Made by a program: the position numbers and the translations under genes | Notes under the pieces: generated by a model | The model's database searches: none | The model's input: the letters and a program-made list of their open reading frames with translations, nothing else | Told to the model about the DNA's origin: nothing | Assembly (NCBI RefSeq): GCF_018221685.1 | Contig: NZ_JAGJTM010000004.1 | Coordinates: 438,287-502,286 of the forward strand | Length of the DNA: 64,000 nt | DNA from: Bombella apis | GTDB lineage: Bacteria; Pseudomonadota; Alphaproteobacteria; Acetobacterales; Acetobacteraceae | Direction of reading: 5' to 3' | Part shown: piece by piece, positions 49,937-60,022 of the stretch | Numbering within the stretch: position 1 is the first letter of the stretch | Layout of the letters: the number at the start of each line of letters is the position of its first letter

Positions 49937-51871
49937 ATGTTCTTCCGGCGTGATGAAACTCGTCCGCCATTTCGGAAACGAAGTGGGCCAGCGGCTGACC
50001 TGTCTTTTTCAGAAGAACAGGCTGTCGGTGGGGGTATGTTCACACGCCGTGCCCTGCTGCTTCTGGCAGCGCAGACAGGGGTCATGGGGACGCTTGCCCA
50101 TCATCTCTATCAGATGCAGGTCGTTCATGGCGATGAGCTGAAGGAGCAGGCACGCCGCAACCGGACCAGCCGCCGCCAGATTGCACCAGCCCGTGGTGAG
50201 ATCTACGACCGCTGCGGTGTGCTGCTTGCCGGCAACCGTCCCAACTGGCGTGCGCTGATCATGACGGAGGAAACGACGGACCTCCAGGCCGTGGTGGACC
50301 GCTTTGCTACGATCGTGCCGCTGGATGACCGTGACCGGGCCCGTATCGAGCATGATCGCAAACATATCCATCGTTACGTCCCGCTGACCCTCAAGGAATT
50401 CCTCTCCTGGGATGATGTCGCCCGGCTGGGGCTGAATGCTCCGACCCTGCCCGGTGTTCTGATCGATGTGGGAACAACACGGGAATATCCGTTCAAGGAC
50501 CTGTTGTCCCATATCATCGGGTATGTGGCCCCTCCCAATGAGACGGATGTCCAGCGGGATGGCATCATGGCCCTGCCGGGGATGAAGGTGGGGCGTGCCG
50601 GGGTCGAGCAGACGCAGGAAAGCCATCTGCGTGGACAGCCCGGCACGGTGGAGATGGAGGTCAACGCCCATGGCCGTGTCATGGGCGAGCTTGAGCGTGT
50701 GGAAGGCCAGCCCGGGGCCCGGCTGGAGCTGACGCTGGATAGCGCCTTGCAGACCCGCATCCGGGAGCGGATTGGTGAGCGTGTGGCCAGTGCCGTGGTG
50801 ATGGACTGCCGCAATGGCGAGGTGATGGGGCTGGTCAGCACACCTTCTTTCGACCCGACCCTTTTTGATGGTGGCATCAGCCGGACACAGTGGAACAGTC
50901 TGATCACCGACCAGCGCACGCCGCTGGTGGACAAGGCCGTTTCCGGCCTTTATCCGCCGGGCTCCACCTTCAAGCCTGCCGTGGCACTGGCCGCCCTGAA
51001 GGCCCATGCCATCACCCCGTCGGACCGTTTTTCCTGTCCGGGTTATTACGACATGGGGGGCGTGCGTTTCCACTGCTGGAGCCGTTACGGGCATGGGTCG
51101 ATCAACCTGCATCAGGCACTGAAATATTCCTGCGATGTCTATTTCTATCAGGTGGCCCGGCGCTGTGGCATGGAGGCGATTCATGAAGCCGCCGCCTTCC
51201 TGGGGCTGGATGGGAAGCTGCCGATAGAGCTGCCCCACATGCGGGCAGGGTCCGTTCCGACCCCGGAGATGCGCCGTCGCCATGGTCACCACTGGAATGG
51301 TGGTGATACCGTCAATGCCGGTATTGGGCAGGGGCTGGTGCAGACAACACCTCTGGCACTGGCCACTTATGTATCCCGTCTGGCAACGGGGCGGTTTGTG
51401 CAGCCACATCTTCTGCGCTCGGTGAGCGGGCAGGGCATTGCACCGGTTCTGGATCCCCTGCCTTTCGCAAAGGAGGCCCTCGCTGCTGCCCGGGGGGGGA
51501 TGTTTGCTGTGGTGAATGAGCCACAGGGCACGGCTCCGGCCGCCCGGTTGAGCCTGCCTGGTGTACAGATGGCTGGCAAGACCGGCTCTGCACAGGTGCG
51601 GAACGTGCCGAGAGCCCTGCGTGAGAGCGGGCACTTCAACTCCATGAACCTGCCATGGCAGTATCGTCCTCATGCGTTGTTCATCTGCTTTGCACCTTAT
51701 GACAATCCCCGTTATGCGGTGTCTGTCGTGGTGGAGCATGGCAATGCGGGTGCGACCGAGGCGGCCCCTCTGGCTGCACAGATCATGACGGATACTCTCA
51801 TCAGGGACCCGGCCAGCCGGACCTCCCTGTCCCGGGGGGTCGTGGCGAGGGCTGACGGCCTGGATGACTGA
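49937..51871 (+). CDS. mrdA: Penicillin-binding protein 2
   Basis: Class B transpeptidase for lateral murein synthesis; 644 residues. A cytoplasmic N-terminus precedes the membrane helix (FTRRALLLLAAQTGVMGTLAHHLY). The dimerisation domain follows (RTSRRQIAPARGEIYDRCGV, IIGYVAPP). The transpeptidase has PPGSTFKPAVA (active-site Ser near 345), the second motif YSCD, and AGKTGSAQVRN (KTG near 548). ATG 49937 gives a usual cytoplasmic tail; a later ATG at 50036 with GGGGG upstream is less likely. It is followed by rodA after 16 bases. Confidence 0.95.
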   Translation: MFFRRDETRPPFRKRSGPAADLSFSEEQAVGGGMFTRRALLLLAAQTGVMGTLAHHLYQMQVVHGDELKEQARRNRTSRRQIAPARGEIYDRCGVLLAGNRPNWRALIMTEETTDLQAVVDRFATIVPLDDRDRARIEHDRKHIHRYVPLTLKEFLSWDDVARLGLNAPTLPGVLIDVGTTREYPFKDLLSHIIGYVAPPNETDVQRDGIMALPGMKVGRAGVEQTQESHLRGQPGTVEMEVNAHGRVMGELERVEGQPGARLELTLDSALQTRIRERIGERVASAVVMDCRNGEVMGLVSTPSFDPTLFDGGISRTQWNSLITDQRTPLVDKAVSGLYPPGSTFKPAVALAALKAHAITPSDRFSCPGYYDMGGVRFHCWSRYGHGSINLHQALKYSCDVYFYQVARRCGMEAIHEAAAFLGLDGKLPIELPHMRAGSVPTPEMRRRHGHHWNGGDTVNAGIGQGLVQTTPLALATYVSRLATGRFVQPHLLRSVSGQGIAPVLDPLPFAKEALAAARGGMFAVVNEPQGTAPAARLSLPGVQMAGKTGSAQVRNVPRALRESGHFNSMNLPWQYRPHALFICFAPYDNPRYAVSVVVEHGNAGATEAAPLAAQIMTDTLIRDPASRTSLSRGVVARADGLDD

Positions 51872-51887
51872 GGGATAGAAGGACGTC

Positions 51888-53042
51888 ATGCCGCTGAAGG
51901 ACTTCACCGTTCCCCGTACGGCCCGCCGCCTGCTGCGGGCAGAGCCGAACCTGCGCATGTTCTCCCGGCTCTGGCAGATCAACTGGTTCTTTGTTCTGCT
52001 GGTCTGCTGTCTGGCCGGTGTGGGGTATGTTGCCCTGTATTCAGCCGGTGGCGGGCGTGCGGAGGCTTTTGCCCAGCCCCAGCTCATCCGTTTCTGTTTC
52101 GGGCTTCTGATGATGCTGGGCGTGGCGCTGGCCAGCCCACGGGTCTTGAGGATGCTCTCCGTGCCCATTTATGGGCTGTCCATCCTGCTCCTGGTACTGG
52201 TGCTGAAGATGGGGCATGTTGGCAAGGGGGCGGAACGCTGGATCAATCTGGGCGGCTTCCAGTTCCAGCCCTCCGAGTTTGCCAAGATTGCCCTGGTCCT
52301 CATGCTTTCAACATGGTTTTACCGGATCGGGCGGGACCGTATGGGCAATCCGCTGCGGCTCATCATCCCGGCGCTTCTGACACTTCTGCCGGTTGTGCTG
52401 GTGTTGAAGGAGCCCAATCTGGGGACAGCAACCATTGTTGGTGTGATCGGGGCTTCACTGTTCTTTGCGGCGGGGATGCGGTGGTGGCAGATCATCATCC
52501 TTGTTGCGCCCCTGCCGTTTCTGGGGCCCTTCATCTATAACCATCTCCATGATTATCAGAAGGCTCGGATTGATACCTTTCTGCATCCTGAGCACGATCC
52601 GCTGGGGGCAGGGTACAACATTCTCCAGTCCCGTATTGCTCTGGGGGCGGGTGGGCGCTGGGGGCAAGGCTACCTGCATGGCACGCAGGGGCAGCTGAGC
52701 TTCCTGCCGGAGAAACAGACAGACTTCATCTTCACCATGATCGGGGAGGAATGGGGGTATGTCGGGGGTGTGGCCGTCATCGGGCTACTGTTCCTGATCC
52801 TGCTGAGCAGCATGCTGATTGCCCTGCGTTGTCGGAACCGCTTTGGCCGGCTGGTCGGGTTGGGCATCGCCATGGATTTCTTCTTGTACTGCGTGGTCAA
52901 TCTCTCCATGGTCATGGGGGTCATCCCGGTGGGAGGCGTGCCGCTACCGCTGATCTCCTATGGAGGGTCAGCCATGCTGACCATGATGTTCGGTTTCGGT
53001 CTGCTGCTTTCCAGCTGGGTGCATCGGGATGACCCTGACTGA
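51888..53042 (+). CDS. rodA: Peptidoglycan glycosyltransferase RodA
   Basis: SEDS-family lateral-wall murein polymerase and PBP2 partner; 384 residues, about ten helices. Family motifs include KGAERWINLGGFQFQPSEFAKIA, KEPNLGTATIV (the catalytic Asp/Glu region), LGAGGRWGQGYLHGTQGQLSFLPEKQTDFIFTMIGEE written here across one block, and GGVPLPLISYGGSAM. AGAAGGACGTC precedes the ATG. Last gene of the rod-shape cluster. Confidence 0.95.
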   Translation: MPLKDFTVPRTARRLLRAEPNLRMFSRLWQINWFFVLLVCCLAGVGYVALYSAGGGRAEAFAQPQLIRFCFGLLMMLGVALASPRVLRMLSVPIYGLSILLLVLVLKMGHVGKGAERWINLGGFQFQPSEFAKIALVLMLSTWFYRIGRDRMGNPLRLIIPALLTLLPVVLVLKEPNLGTATIVGVIGASLFFAAGMRWWQIIILVAPLPFLGPFIYNHLHDYQKARIDTFLHPEHDPLGAGYNILQSRIALGAGGRWGQGYLHGTQGQLSFLPEKQTDFIFTMIGEEWGYVGGVAVIGLLFLILLSSMLIALRCRNRFGRLVGLGIAMDFFLYCVVNLSMVMGVIPVGGVPLPLISYGGSAMLTMMFGFGLLLSSWVHRDDPD

Positions 53043-53130
53043 TCTATTGGAACCGTAGGGCCGAGACCCCACCTGGAGGAGGTCGGGTTGCGGAGTATCG
53101 TGGCCGGTTTTTTTCAGGTGTCTGTTTTTT

Positions 53131-53787
53131 ATGCATCAGTGGCTTCTTCCCCTGCTGGCTTTTACGACCGCAGCGGCAATTTTCACCATCACGCCGGGGC
53201 TGGACTCCGTCATGGTCCTGCGGACAGCTGCCTCCGATGGGCGCCGTGCTGGGATCGGGGCCATTTTTGGCATTGCCGTGGGGCTGAGCCTCTGGGGGCT
53301 GGCAGCGGCCTTCGGGCTGACGGCCCTTCTGGCGGCGTCTTCCACGGCGTTCTTCGTCGTCAAATGTGTTGGTGCGGTTTATCTGGTCTGGATGGGCGTC
53401 AGCCAGCTTCTGCGCCCTCGTATGGCACTGACGACGGAGGCCGGGCCGGAGCAGGCCCGGCGGGTGGAACATCGCAACGCCTTCTGGCCGGGATTCCGCC
53501 GTGGGATGCTGACGGACCTGCTCAACCCCAAGGCGGGTATTTTCGTGATCACCTTTTTCCCTCAGTTCATCCCGCCTGCCACGGATGTGGTGGCGTTTAC
53601 GCTCGTGCAGGTGGTGATCCAGGTTGTGCTGACCTTCATATGGCTGGGGCTGCTGGTGGCCCTGACGGTCCCGCTGGCACAGTTCTTCAACCGGCCCGTC
53701 GTGGTGCGCCGTCTGGACAGGCTGACCGGGCTGGTCTTCATCGGTTTCGGAGCCAAGATATTCCTGACAGACAGTCCCTCGCACTGA
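53131..53787 (+). CDS. LysE/RhtB-family amino-acid exporter
   Basis: A 218-residue membrane exporter with about six helices. The family signature FTITPGLDSVMVLRTAASDGRR lies after helix 1, then GAIFGIAVGLSLWGLAAAFGL and the conserved GMLTDLLNPKAGIFVITFFPQF. Related proteins export homoserine, threonine, lysine or leucine; the substrate here is unknown. The ribosome site is weak (AGGTG). A strong terminator follows, shared with convergent glyS. Confidence 0.83.
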   Translation: MHQWLLPLLAFTTAAAIFTITPGLDSVMVLRTAASDGRRAGIGAIFGIAVGLSLWGLAAAFGLTALLAASSTAFFVVKCVGAVYLVWMGVSQLLRPRMALTTEAGPEQARRVEHRNAFWPGFRRGMLTDLLNPKAGIFVITFFPQFIPPATDVVAFTLVQVVIQVVLTFIWLGLLVALTVPLAQFFNRPVVVRRLDRLTGLVFIGFGAKIFLTDSPSH

Positions 53788-53798
53788 GAGGGACACAT

Positions 53799-53838
53799 AA
53801 AAAAGGCCGGTGAGAGAACGCTCCCACCGGCCTTTTTT
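53799..53838. terminator. Bidirectional terminator between lysE-like gene and glyS
   Basis: AAAAAAGGCCGGTG (53799-53812) and CACCGGCCTTTTTT (53825-53838) form a perfect 14-bp stem with A and T runs at both ends. Confidence 0.92.
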
Positions 53839-53866
53839 ATCGTAGCCTGTTTTGTGAGACTGAAGC

Positions 53867-55972
53867 TCAGCCTTCGATCCGGCCAAAATCAGCAATCAGC
53901 TGGCCACTGCGGCTGAAGGCCGACAGCAGGCGCAGACGGTTGAGACGCTGGCCAGCATCTTCCGCATTGACGGTCACGGCCTCGAAGAAGCGGTCCATGA
54001 TCGGACGCAGGGCGGCGAGATGCTGCATGGCACTGGTGAAGTCATCATCGGCCAGACTGGCCGTGATCTTCGGCCCGGCCTCATTCAGGGCCGCATCCAG
54101 GTCACGTTCCTCATCCTGTACATAGAGTGCCGCTTCAGGGGCCTGATGGTGCGGGCCGTCCTTTTTCTCCTCGATGCGCAGGATGTTCGTGGCCCGGCGG
54201 TAGGCTGCCAGAAGGTTCTGCCCGTCTTCCGTGCCCATCATGTCGGACAGGGCCTCCACACGGCTGAGCAGGCGGACCAGGTCGCCATCCAGATGATCGG
54301 TGAAGAGGCTCCTGTTTTCCTGCACCTGTGTGACGGCCAGCGTGGCATCCAGCACGTCGTGACGGCGTCCCTCATTGCGGAGCTGGACCCGGAGCCTGTC
54401 GGTGAAGAAGGGTTCCAGCTCACCCAGAGCGGAATCCTTGCCCTCCTTCCCGGCATAGGCCTCAGCTGCTCTGGAAAGCAGGCTGCCGAGGTCGATGCGC
54501 AGGCCATTGTCCCGGATGGTGCGGATCACCCCAAGGGCGGCACGGCGCAGACCATAAGGATCACCAGAGCCGGTGGGGGTTTCCCCGATGGCGAAGAACC
54601 CGGCCAGCATGTCCAGCCGGTCCGCCAGAGCGACGGCCACGGAGACGGGAGCACTGGCCGTGCCATCCTGCAATCCACGGGGCATGTAATGTTCGGCAAC
54701 GGCCTGGGCCACTTCCGGGGCTTCACCATCATGGGCGGCGTAATAGCCGCCCATCACGCCCTGAAGCTCGGGGAATTCACCGACCATGCCGGTCGTCAGG
54801 TCGGCCTTGGCGAGCAGACCGGCCCGTTCGGCGTGTTTTACCTGTGCGTCACTCAGCTGCATGGCCGTGGCGATGATGCCTGCCAGAGTGCTGATGCGCC
54901 GTGCCCGCTCTTCCTGAGTGCCCAGTTTCGCATGGAAGGTGACGGGCTTCAGGGCCTCGACACGGCCGGCCAGTTTTGTCTTGCGGTCGAGGTCCCAGAA
55001 ATGGCGGGCATCGGCGAAGCGGGCCCGCAGGACACGTTCATTCCCGGCGATGCAGAGCGTGCCGCCGTCGCTGAAGGTCTGGTTGGCCACGAAGGCGAAA
55101 TAGGGAGCGGCTTTGCCGTCTTTCGTGCGCAGGGCAAAGTACCGCTGGTTGACCCGCATGGAGACCTGCATGACTTCCGGTGGAAGGTCCATGAAGGCAT
55201 CATCGATGCGGCCCAGCAGGGGCACGGGATATTCCACCAGCCCGCTGACCTCACGGACCAGCCCTTCATCCTCGACAAGCGCCAGCCCCTTCTCATCGGC
55301 GAGCGCATGGACACCCTGACGGATGAGATCGGCCCGTTTCTCCTCGTTGATGACGACGTGGCGGGCTTCCAGTTCCTTCAGCCACTGTTCCGTGCCAATG
55401 ACGGTGAACGTGCCGGGGGAGAGGATGCGGTGGCCTTCGGTCACGTTGCCGCTCTTTAGCCCGTGGGCGTCGTCATCCTGACGGGCCAGGGTGAAGGGAA
55501 CTGTCTGGCCATCCAGCAGGCAGACAACGTGATGGAGCGGGCGTACCCAGGTGAAGAGGGAGCCATTGCCCCAGCGCATGGCCTTGGGCCACGGGAACTT
55601 CCAGAGGAGGTCCGGCAGCTGTTCGGCAACCAGCTCCGCCGCCCTGACTGGCGGCAGGGTACGGTTGAGAACCCAGAAACCGTTTTCCTTCGTCAGCTCA
55701 TCGGGGCTGACGCCATGTTTGCGGGAGAACCCGGCAAGGGCCTTTTCCGGGGCATTTTCACGGGGGCCACGCTCGGAAATGGTGCGGGTGGGGATGCCCT
55801 CATCCACCTCGAGGCTGGCCGCAATGTGGCGGGCACCATGAAAGCTGCGGATGTTGCGGGGGTTCAGATCGGCGAGGGCCTGTTCCAGCAGGCGGGCGAG
55901 GTCCTCGGCAGCACGGGCCTGCATCCCGGAGGGGATTTCCTCGCAGAAGAGGTCAAGAAGCAGTTCAGCCAT
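53867..55972 (-). CDS. glyS: Glycine-tRNA ligase beta subunit
   Basis: Large subunit of the alpha2beta2 bacterial GlyRS; 701 residues. It begins [20 protein letters not shown], the standard GlyS start, with the substrate region [20 protein letters not shown] and the HD-like block of GlyS ([29 protein letters not shown]). The C-terminal anticodon-binding DALR-like domain ends [13 protein letters not shown]. The ATG at 55972 overlaps the end of glyQ by eight bases, so the two are translationally coupled. Confidence 0.95.
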   Translation of the reverse strand: MAELLLDLFCEEIPSGMQARAAEDLARLLEQALADLNPRNIRSFHGARHIAASLEVDEGIPTRTISERGPRENAPEKALAGFSRKHGVSPDELTKENGFWVLNRTLPPVRAAELVAEQLPDLLWKFPWPKAMRWGNGSLFTWVRPLHHVVCLLDGQTVPFTLARQDDDAHGLKSGNVTEGHRILSPGTFTVIGTEQWLKELEARHVVINEEKRADLIRQGVHALADEKGLALVEDEGLVREVSGLVEYPVPLLGRIDDAFMDLPPEVMQVSMRVNQRYFALRTKDGKAAPYFAFVANQTFSDGGTLCIAGNERVLRARFADARHFWDLDRKTKLAGRVEALKPVTFHAKLGTQEERARRISTLAGIIATAMQLSDAQVKHAERAGLLAKADLTTGMVGEFPELQGVMGGYYAAHDGEAPEVAQAVAEHYMPRGLQDGTASAPVSVAVALADRLDMLAGFFAIGETPTGSGDPYGLRRAALGVIRTIRDNGLRIDLGSLLSRAAEAYAGKEGKDSALGELEPFFTDRLRVQLRNEGRRHDVLDATLAVTQVQENRSLFTDHLDGDLVRLLSRVEALSDMMGTEDGQNLLAAYRRATNILRIEEKKDGPHHQAPEAALYVQDEERDLDAALNEAGPKITASLADDDFTSAMQHLAALRPIMDRFFEAVTVNAEDAGQRLNRLRLLSAFSRSGQLIADFGRIEG

Positions 55973-56861
55973 GAGTGGTTTCCTCCTCGTCTCCGGCAAG
56001 CCAGGCTTCGCAGGCTGCCCTGGCCAGTGTACGCACGCGCCCGATATAGGAGGCACGTTCCGAAACGGAAATGACCCCCCGGGCATCCAGCAGGTTGAAC
56101 AGATGGGAGGCTTTCAGGCACTGGTCATAGGCGGGCTGGACCACGCCAGCCTCGGAGAGGCGGATGGATTCAGCCTCGGCCGCCCGGAACTGGGCAAGGA
56201 GCATGTCCGTATCGGCCAGCTCGAAATTGTGTCGTGAATAGTCCCGCTCCGCCCGGAGGAAGACATCCCCATAGGTCAGGCCCCGGCCATTGAAGTCGAG
56301 GTCATAGACATTCTCGACACCCTGCACATACATGGCCAGACGTTCCAGCCCGTAGGTCAGCTCGGTGGAGGGAACGACGGTCGGGATGCCACCAACCTGC
56401 TGGAAGTAGGTAAACTGCGTGACCTCCATGCCGTCGCACCAGACTTCCCAGCCCAGCCCCCAGGCCCCGATGGTGGGGTTCTCCCAGTCATCTTCCACGA
56501 AGCGGATGTCGTGCTTCTCGGGGTCGATCCCGATGGCCCGGTAGCTTTCCAGCAGCAGGTCCTGGCTTTCCTGCGGGGTGGGTTTGAGCAGCACCTGATA
56601 CTGGTAATAATGCTGGAGGCGGTTCGGGTTCTCGCCATAACGGCCGTCGGACGGGCGGCGGCAGGGCTGCACATAGGCGGCAGCCCACGGCTTGCGGCCC
56701 AGTGCACGCAGGGTCGTGTGAGGGGACAGTGTACCCGCACCCAGTTCAGTATCGTAAGGCTGGAGAATGGCACAGCCCTTCTGTGACCAGAACTGATGAA
56801 GGCGCAGGATCAGATCCTGAAAGCAGGGGGGCCGGGATGTGGACAATTCACTAGGCTCCAT
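55965..56861 (-). CDS. glyQ: Glycine-tRNA ligase alpha subunit
   Basis: Catalytic small subunit of the alpha2beta2 GlyRS; 298 residues. Recognisable blocks are [63 protein letters not shown] and [23 protein letters not shown], the class II active site. Its stop lies within the start of glyS. The 278 bases upstream hold the divergent promoters of glyQ and the DUF2076 gene. Confidence 0.95.
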   Translation of the reverse strand: MEPSELSTSRPPCFQDLILRLHQFWSQKGCAILQPYDTELGAGTLSPHTTLRALGRKPWAAAYVQPCRRPSDGRYGENPNRLQHYYQYQVLLKPTPQESQDLLLESYRAIGIDPEKHDIRFVEDDWENPTIGAWGLGWEVWCDGMEVTQFTYFQQVGGIPTVVPSTELTYGLERLAMYVQGVENVYDLDFNGRGLTYGDVFLRAERDYSRHNFELADTDMLLAQFRAAEAESIRLSEAGVVQPAYDQCLKASHLFNLLDARGVISVSERASYIGRVRTLARAACEAWLAGDEEETTHG

Positions 56862-57139
56862 TAACGTAAAGATGTCTGCATATTACAGGATGAGAGGCCG
56901 GATCACCAGCGGGTAGGGGTGGGAGAGGGTAAAGAAGTTGCCGCCGTGCAGGGCGGTTTCTTAAGATGGTCTTTACGGCAGGTGCATTCTGTGGGCCTCT
57001 GCCGGGAGGAGAGGGAGCCAAGACCCTTGCGGGGGATGGAGAGCTGTATCATATCATGTGGCATGAAGAGACAGCGCCCATGTCGCGCCCCGCCCGGGCG
57101 GGCAGGGGCTGCGGAGCAGTTGTGAAGGACAGCACGCCC

Positions 57140-57925
57140 ATGAACTCGGAAGAACGTGATCTCATAAGTCGCTTTGTTGCCCGTGTTGGGGGAGGCGTGG
57201 GGCTGCCGAATGGCCAGAGCCCGGCGTCCCTGCCGCCGATCGACCCGGAGGCAGACCGTTTCATCGCCGAGAATTTCCAGCGTTTCCCGGAGGCCCGCTA
57301 CCGTATCACGCAGCTGGCTGTCGTGCAGGAGGCGGCTCTCTCCCAGGCGCAGGCCCGCATCCGTGATCTGGAGTTCCAGCTCCAGCAGGCGAGGGGGCAG
57401 ATCGCCCAGCTCCAGCAGCAGGCCAGTCAGCCGGGGCAGCAGTCAGGTGGGTTCTTCTCCGGGCTGTTCGGTCGGGGGGCTTCTGCGTCCGCTCCACCGC
57501 CTCGCGGGGCCGCCCTGCCACCGGGCTGGGGGCCTGCCTCTGGTGCTGCTGCGCCGGAGATGGGGCGGAGTTATGCCCCGCCACCGGGTTATCAGCCGGG
57601 TATGTTCGGGCGGTCCGGTTCCGGCTTTCTGGGGTCTGCCCTGTCCACGGCGGCCGGTGTCGCAGGCGGGATGATGGCGGCCCATGCGCTGGAGGGTCTG
57701 TTCTCCGGGGAGCATGGCCATGAAGGTGTCGGTGGTGCTGGCGATGGTTTTGGCAGTGAAACGACCATCATCAACAATTATGGGGACAATTATTCTGATC
57801 CGTTTGCCGGAAGCGGGACAGATGCCGCAGGGTTCTCTCCGCAGGATTTTGGCCCGCAGGATGCGCCGGTTGATAATGGCGGTGGCTTCGGTGGTGATGA
57901 CATCGACAGGGACGATTTTTTCTGA
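57140..57925 (+). CDS. DUF2076-family protein
   Basis: A 261-residue protein of a family without established function. The N-terminal part (MNSEERDLISRFVARVGG, PPIDPEADRFIAENFQRFPEARYRITQL) is the conserved segment, followed by a coiled coil (about 65-100, QARIRDLEFQLQQARGQIAQ). The rest is low-complexity: Gly/Pro/Ala-rich with SGGFFSGLFGRG, a small hydrophobic segment (SALSTAAGVAGGMMAAHALEG) and an acidic Gly-rich tail (GGGFGGDDIDRDDFF). Probably membrane-associated or periplasmic though no signal peptide is evident. The ATG at 57140 matches the family start; the ribosome site is modest (GAAGGAC). Confidence 0.75.
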   Translation: MNSEERDLISRFVARVGGGVGLPNGQSPASLPPIDPEADRFIAENFQRFPEARYRITQLAVVQEAALSQAQARIRDLEFQLQQARGQIAQLQQQASQPGQQSGGFFSGLFGRGASASAPPPRGAALPPGWGPASGAAAPEMGRSYAPPPGYQPGMFGRSGSGFLGSALSTAAGVAGGMMAAHALEGLFSGEHGHEGVGGAGDGFGSETTIINNYGDNYSDPFAGSGTDAAGFSPQDFGPQDAPVDNGGGFGGDDIDRDDFF

Positions 57926-57954
57926 GATCGGCTCCGAACGGAGCATGATGCAGG

Positions 57955-57974
57955 CGGGGCCTTCAGGGGCCCCG
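57955..57974 (+). terminator. Possible terminator after DUF2076 gene
   Basis: CGGGGCC (57955-57961) pairs with GGCCCCG (57968-57974) around TTCAGG, followed by TCTTGT. Only a weak T run. Confidence 0.4.
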
Positions 57975-58075
57975 TCTTGTCATCATGGAGTACATATTCC
58001 GGCCGTGATGGCCCCATGTTCGGAACAGGCTATGTGACCGCCAGGGGCTGACAGAAAGGGACAGGACAGAGAGTT

Positions 58076-59692
58076 ATGGAAAAAGCCCCCCAGCCCGTTC
58101 TCGGGCCTGATGCCAGCGCTGAGACACCGGACCAGCAGCCGGACCGGACCCTGTATGATGTGGCTGCTGTTGAGGATGTCAGGGAAGGAGAGGTTTTTTC
58201 TGTCATCATCAAGGAGCAGTCCATTGCTCTCGTGCGTGTCGGGGGGGAGGTTCATGCGCTGGGGGGGCGTTGCCCGCACAAGGGGGCGCCGCTGCGGGGG
58301 CGTCTGCACTGTTACAGCAAGGCTCACGGTGATGTGATTGTCTGCCCGTGGCACAAGGCGGTGTTTGGCGTACGGGATGGCCGGGTGAAGGAGCCGGTCG
58401 CCTTTTCTGGCCTGCCCGTCTATCCTGTCCGCCTCGTGGAGGGGCGGGTGCTGGTCGGGGTCAGTCCTTTGCCTGCCAGAGTTCCTGAGCCCTGCATGGA
58501 GGACAGTTCCGTGCTGGTGCTGGGTGGTGGTGCGGCGGCAGCCAGTGCCATTTATACCCTGCGTGAGGAGGGTTTTGCCGGTAGCATCATCCTCATCGGA
58601 GATGAGAGCCTGCCTCCTTATGACCGTCCATCGCTCAGCAAGGGCATTTTTCTTGGGGGGCCGGACAAGGTTCAGCCTCCGCTGCTGCTGAATGATGCTT
58701 TTTTTGCCCATCATGAGATCACCCGTGTGCAGGGGACAATCACCAGTCTGGACTGCACGGCAAAGCGTGTCGAACTGGCTGACGGGCGGGATTACAGTGC
58801 GGACCATGTGCTGATCACGACAGGGGGGCGGCCTGCGAAGCCGGATCTTCCTGGCATCGAGCTGACCGGGGTGATGACCATGCATGGCGTGCAAGATGCC
58901 CGCCAGATTGCAGAGGAGATCACGGGGGAGCAGGCTGTCGTGCTGATAGGTGGCGGGCTGACCACGTTGGAGCTGGCTTCTGCCCTGCGGCAGAAAGGGG
59001 CTGGTGTGACGGTGATTGCCCCGGAGCAGGTCATTCCCATGGAGGCCCAGTGGGGGCGGGAGGTCGGGCGCATCCTGCTGCGCCTGCATGCTGACAATGG
59101 CGTAGCTTTCATCACGGATAGTGAAGTGGTGAACATATACGGAAAGGACCATGTGGAGGGCATCGAGCTTGATGATGGCATGAAGCTGCCCTGCACCCAT
59201 GTTCTGGTGGCTGTCGGCAATGAGCCATGCCGCAGTTTCCTGCCTGATGATGTTGGGACGGACGCTGATGGTGGGGTGTCTGGCATTGTTGTGGATGAGG
59301 ACATGCGGGTTCTGCCCGGCATTTATGCGGCGGGGGATGTGGCCGCCTTCCAACATGAAGGAACGCTTTGTCGCATTGAACACTGGCGTCAGGCGCAGAT
59401 AGAGGGGCGGGCCGCTGCCCGGACTATTCTTGGTCTGTCCCGGCAGCCCATGCCCATCCCCTGGTACTGGACCCAGCAGTTCGGCAAAAAGCTGGAATAT
59501 ATGGGGTGGGGAGAGCCGTTCGACCGGGTCCTGATAGAAGGGGACTTGAGCGGGTTCGACTTCATGGCGGCTTACATGAGGGGGCAGAAGGTGGTGGCGC
59601 TGGTTTCGGCTGGCCGGTCTTCCGCCATGGCTCGTGCTGCGGTCGATTTTAATGGGTTCGTTGCAAAAGAGGTGCGGACAAGCATCGTGTGA
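58076..59692 (+). CDS. Rieske-FAD oxidoreductase (AIF/ferredoxin-reductase type)
   Basis: A 538-residue fusion of an N-terminal Rieske [2Fe-2S] domain (about 25-125; ligands C66-P-H68 and C90-P-W-H93) with a pyridine-nucleotide disulphide-reductase-like flavoprotein. FAD- and NAD-binding glycine motifs are SSVLVLGGGAAAASAIYTL and QAVVLIGGGLTTLELASAL, and GIYAAGDVAAFQ is the late FAD motif. A C-terminal reductase domain ends the protein. Such AIFM3-like enzymes transfer electrons from NAD(P)H, but the acceptor is unknown and no partner oxygenase is adjacent. No signal peptide, so cytoplasmic. A terminator follows. Confidence 0.85.
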   Translation: MEKAPQPVLGPDASAETPDQQPDRTLYDVAAVEDVREGEVFSVIIKEQSIALVRVGGEVHALGGRCPHKGAPLRGRLHCYSKAHGDVIVCPWHKAVFGVRDGRVKEPVAFSGLPVYPVRLVEGRVLVGVSPLPARVPEPCMEDSSVLVLGGGAAAASAIYTLREEGFAGSIILIGDESLPPYDRPSLSKGIFLGGPDKVQPPLLLNDAFFAHHEITRVQGTITSLDCTAKRVELADGRDYSADHVLITTGGRPAKPDLPGIELTGVMTMHGVQDARQIAEEITGEQAVVLIGGGLTTLELASALRQKGAGVTVIAPEQVIPMEAQWGREVGRILLRLHADNGVAFITDSEVVNIYGKDHVEGIELDDGMKLPCTHVLVAVGNEPCRSFLPDDVGTDADGGVSGIVVDEDMRVLPGIYAAGDVAAFQHEGTLCRIEHWRQAQIEGRAAARTILGLSRQPMPIPWYWTQQFGKKLEYMGWGEPFDRVLIEGDLSGFDFMAAYMRGQKVVALVSAGRSSAMARAAVDFNGFVAKEVRTSIV

Positions 59693-60022
59693 TAGGGCTT
59701 GCATCCTGTTTGTTCCACATGGTTAACGGCTGCCTTCTGCAGGGCAGCCGTTTTCTGTTTCCGCAGCTGTTTTGTCGGGAGAGGGACAGGGGATGGCATG
59801 ACTGTCAGCTCATGCTCATGCCGTGGGTACAAGTGAGAGTCTTCGTATCTGCTCTGCAATAATTGTAAGTTCTGTTTTTACCAAAAAGAAATATTAATGA
59901 TACATTATGAATGTTTCATGTGGTCTGGATTTGCAAATTAAAAAAATAATTAATTTTTATATGATTATGCAAGTGCTATGAGGCGCCATCCATTCTTTTG
60001 TTACAACATGTATTGAGATATT
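59693..60022. other. Intergenic region with AT-rich right half
   Basis: About 330 bases. The left part holds the terminator of the oxidoreductase; the right part (about 59860-59990) is strikingly AT-rich (for example TTAAAAAAATAATTAATTTT) and probably contains the promoter of the FemAB/GNAT-like gene. No ORF is supported. Confidence 0.55.
59725..59754 (+). terminator. Intrinsic terminator after Rieske-FAD gene
   Basis: AACGGCTGCC (59725-59734) pairs with GGCAGCCGTT (59743-59752) with a T-rich tail. Confidence 0.82.

Noticed and set aside
50009..52168. 719-codon minus-strand open frame over mrdA and rodA
   Set aside because: Antisense to two well-supported genes with catalytic motifs; composition typical of a reverse-strand shadow.
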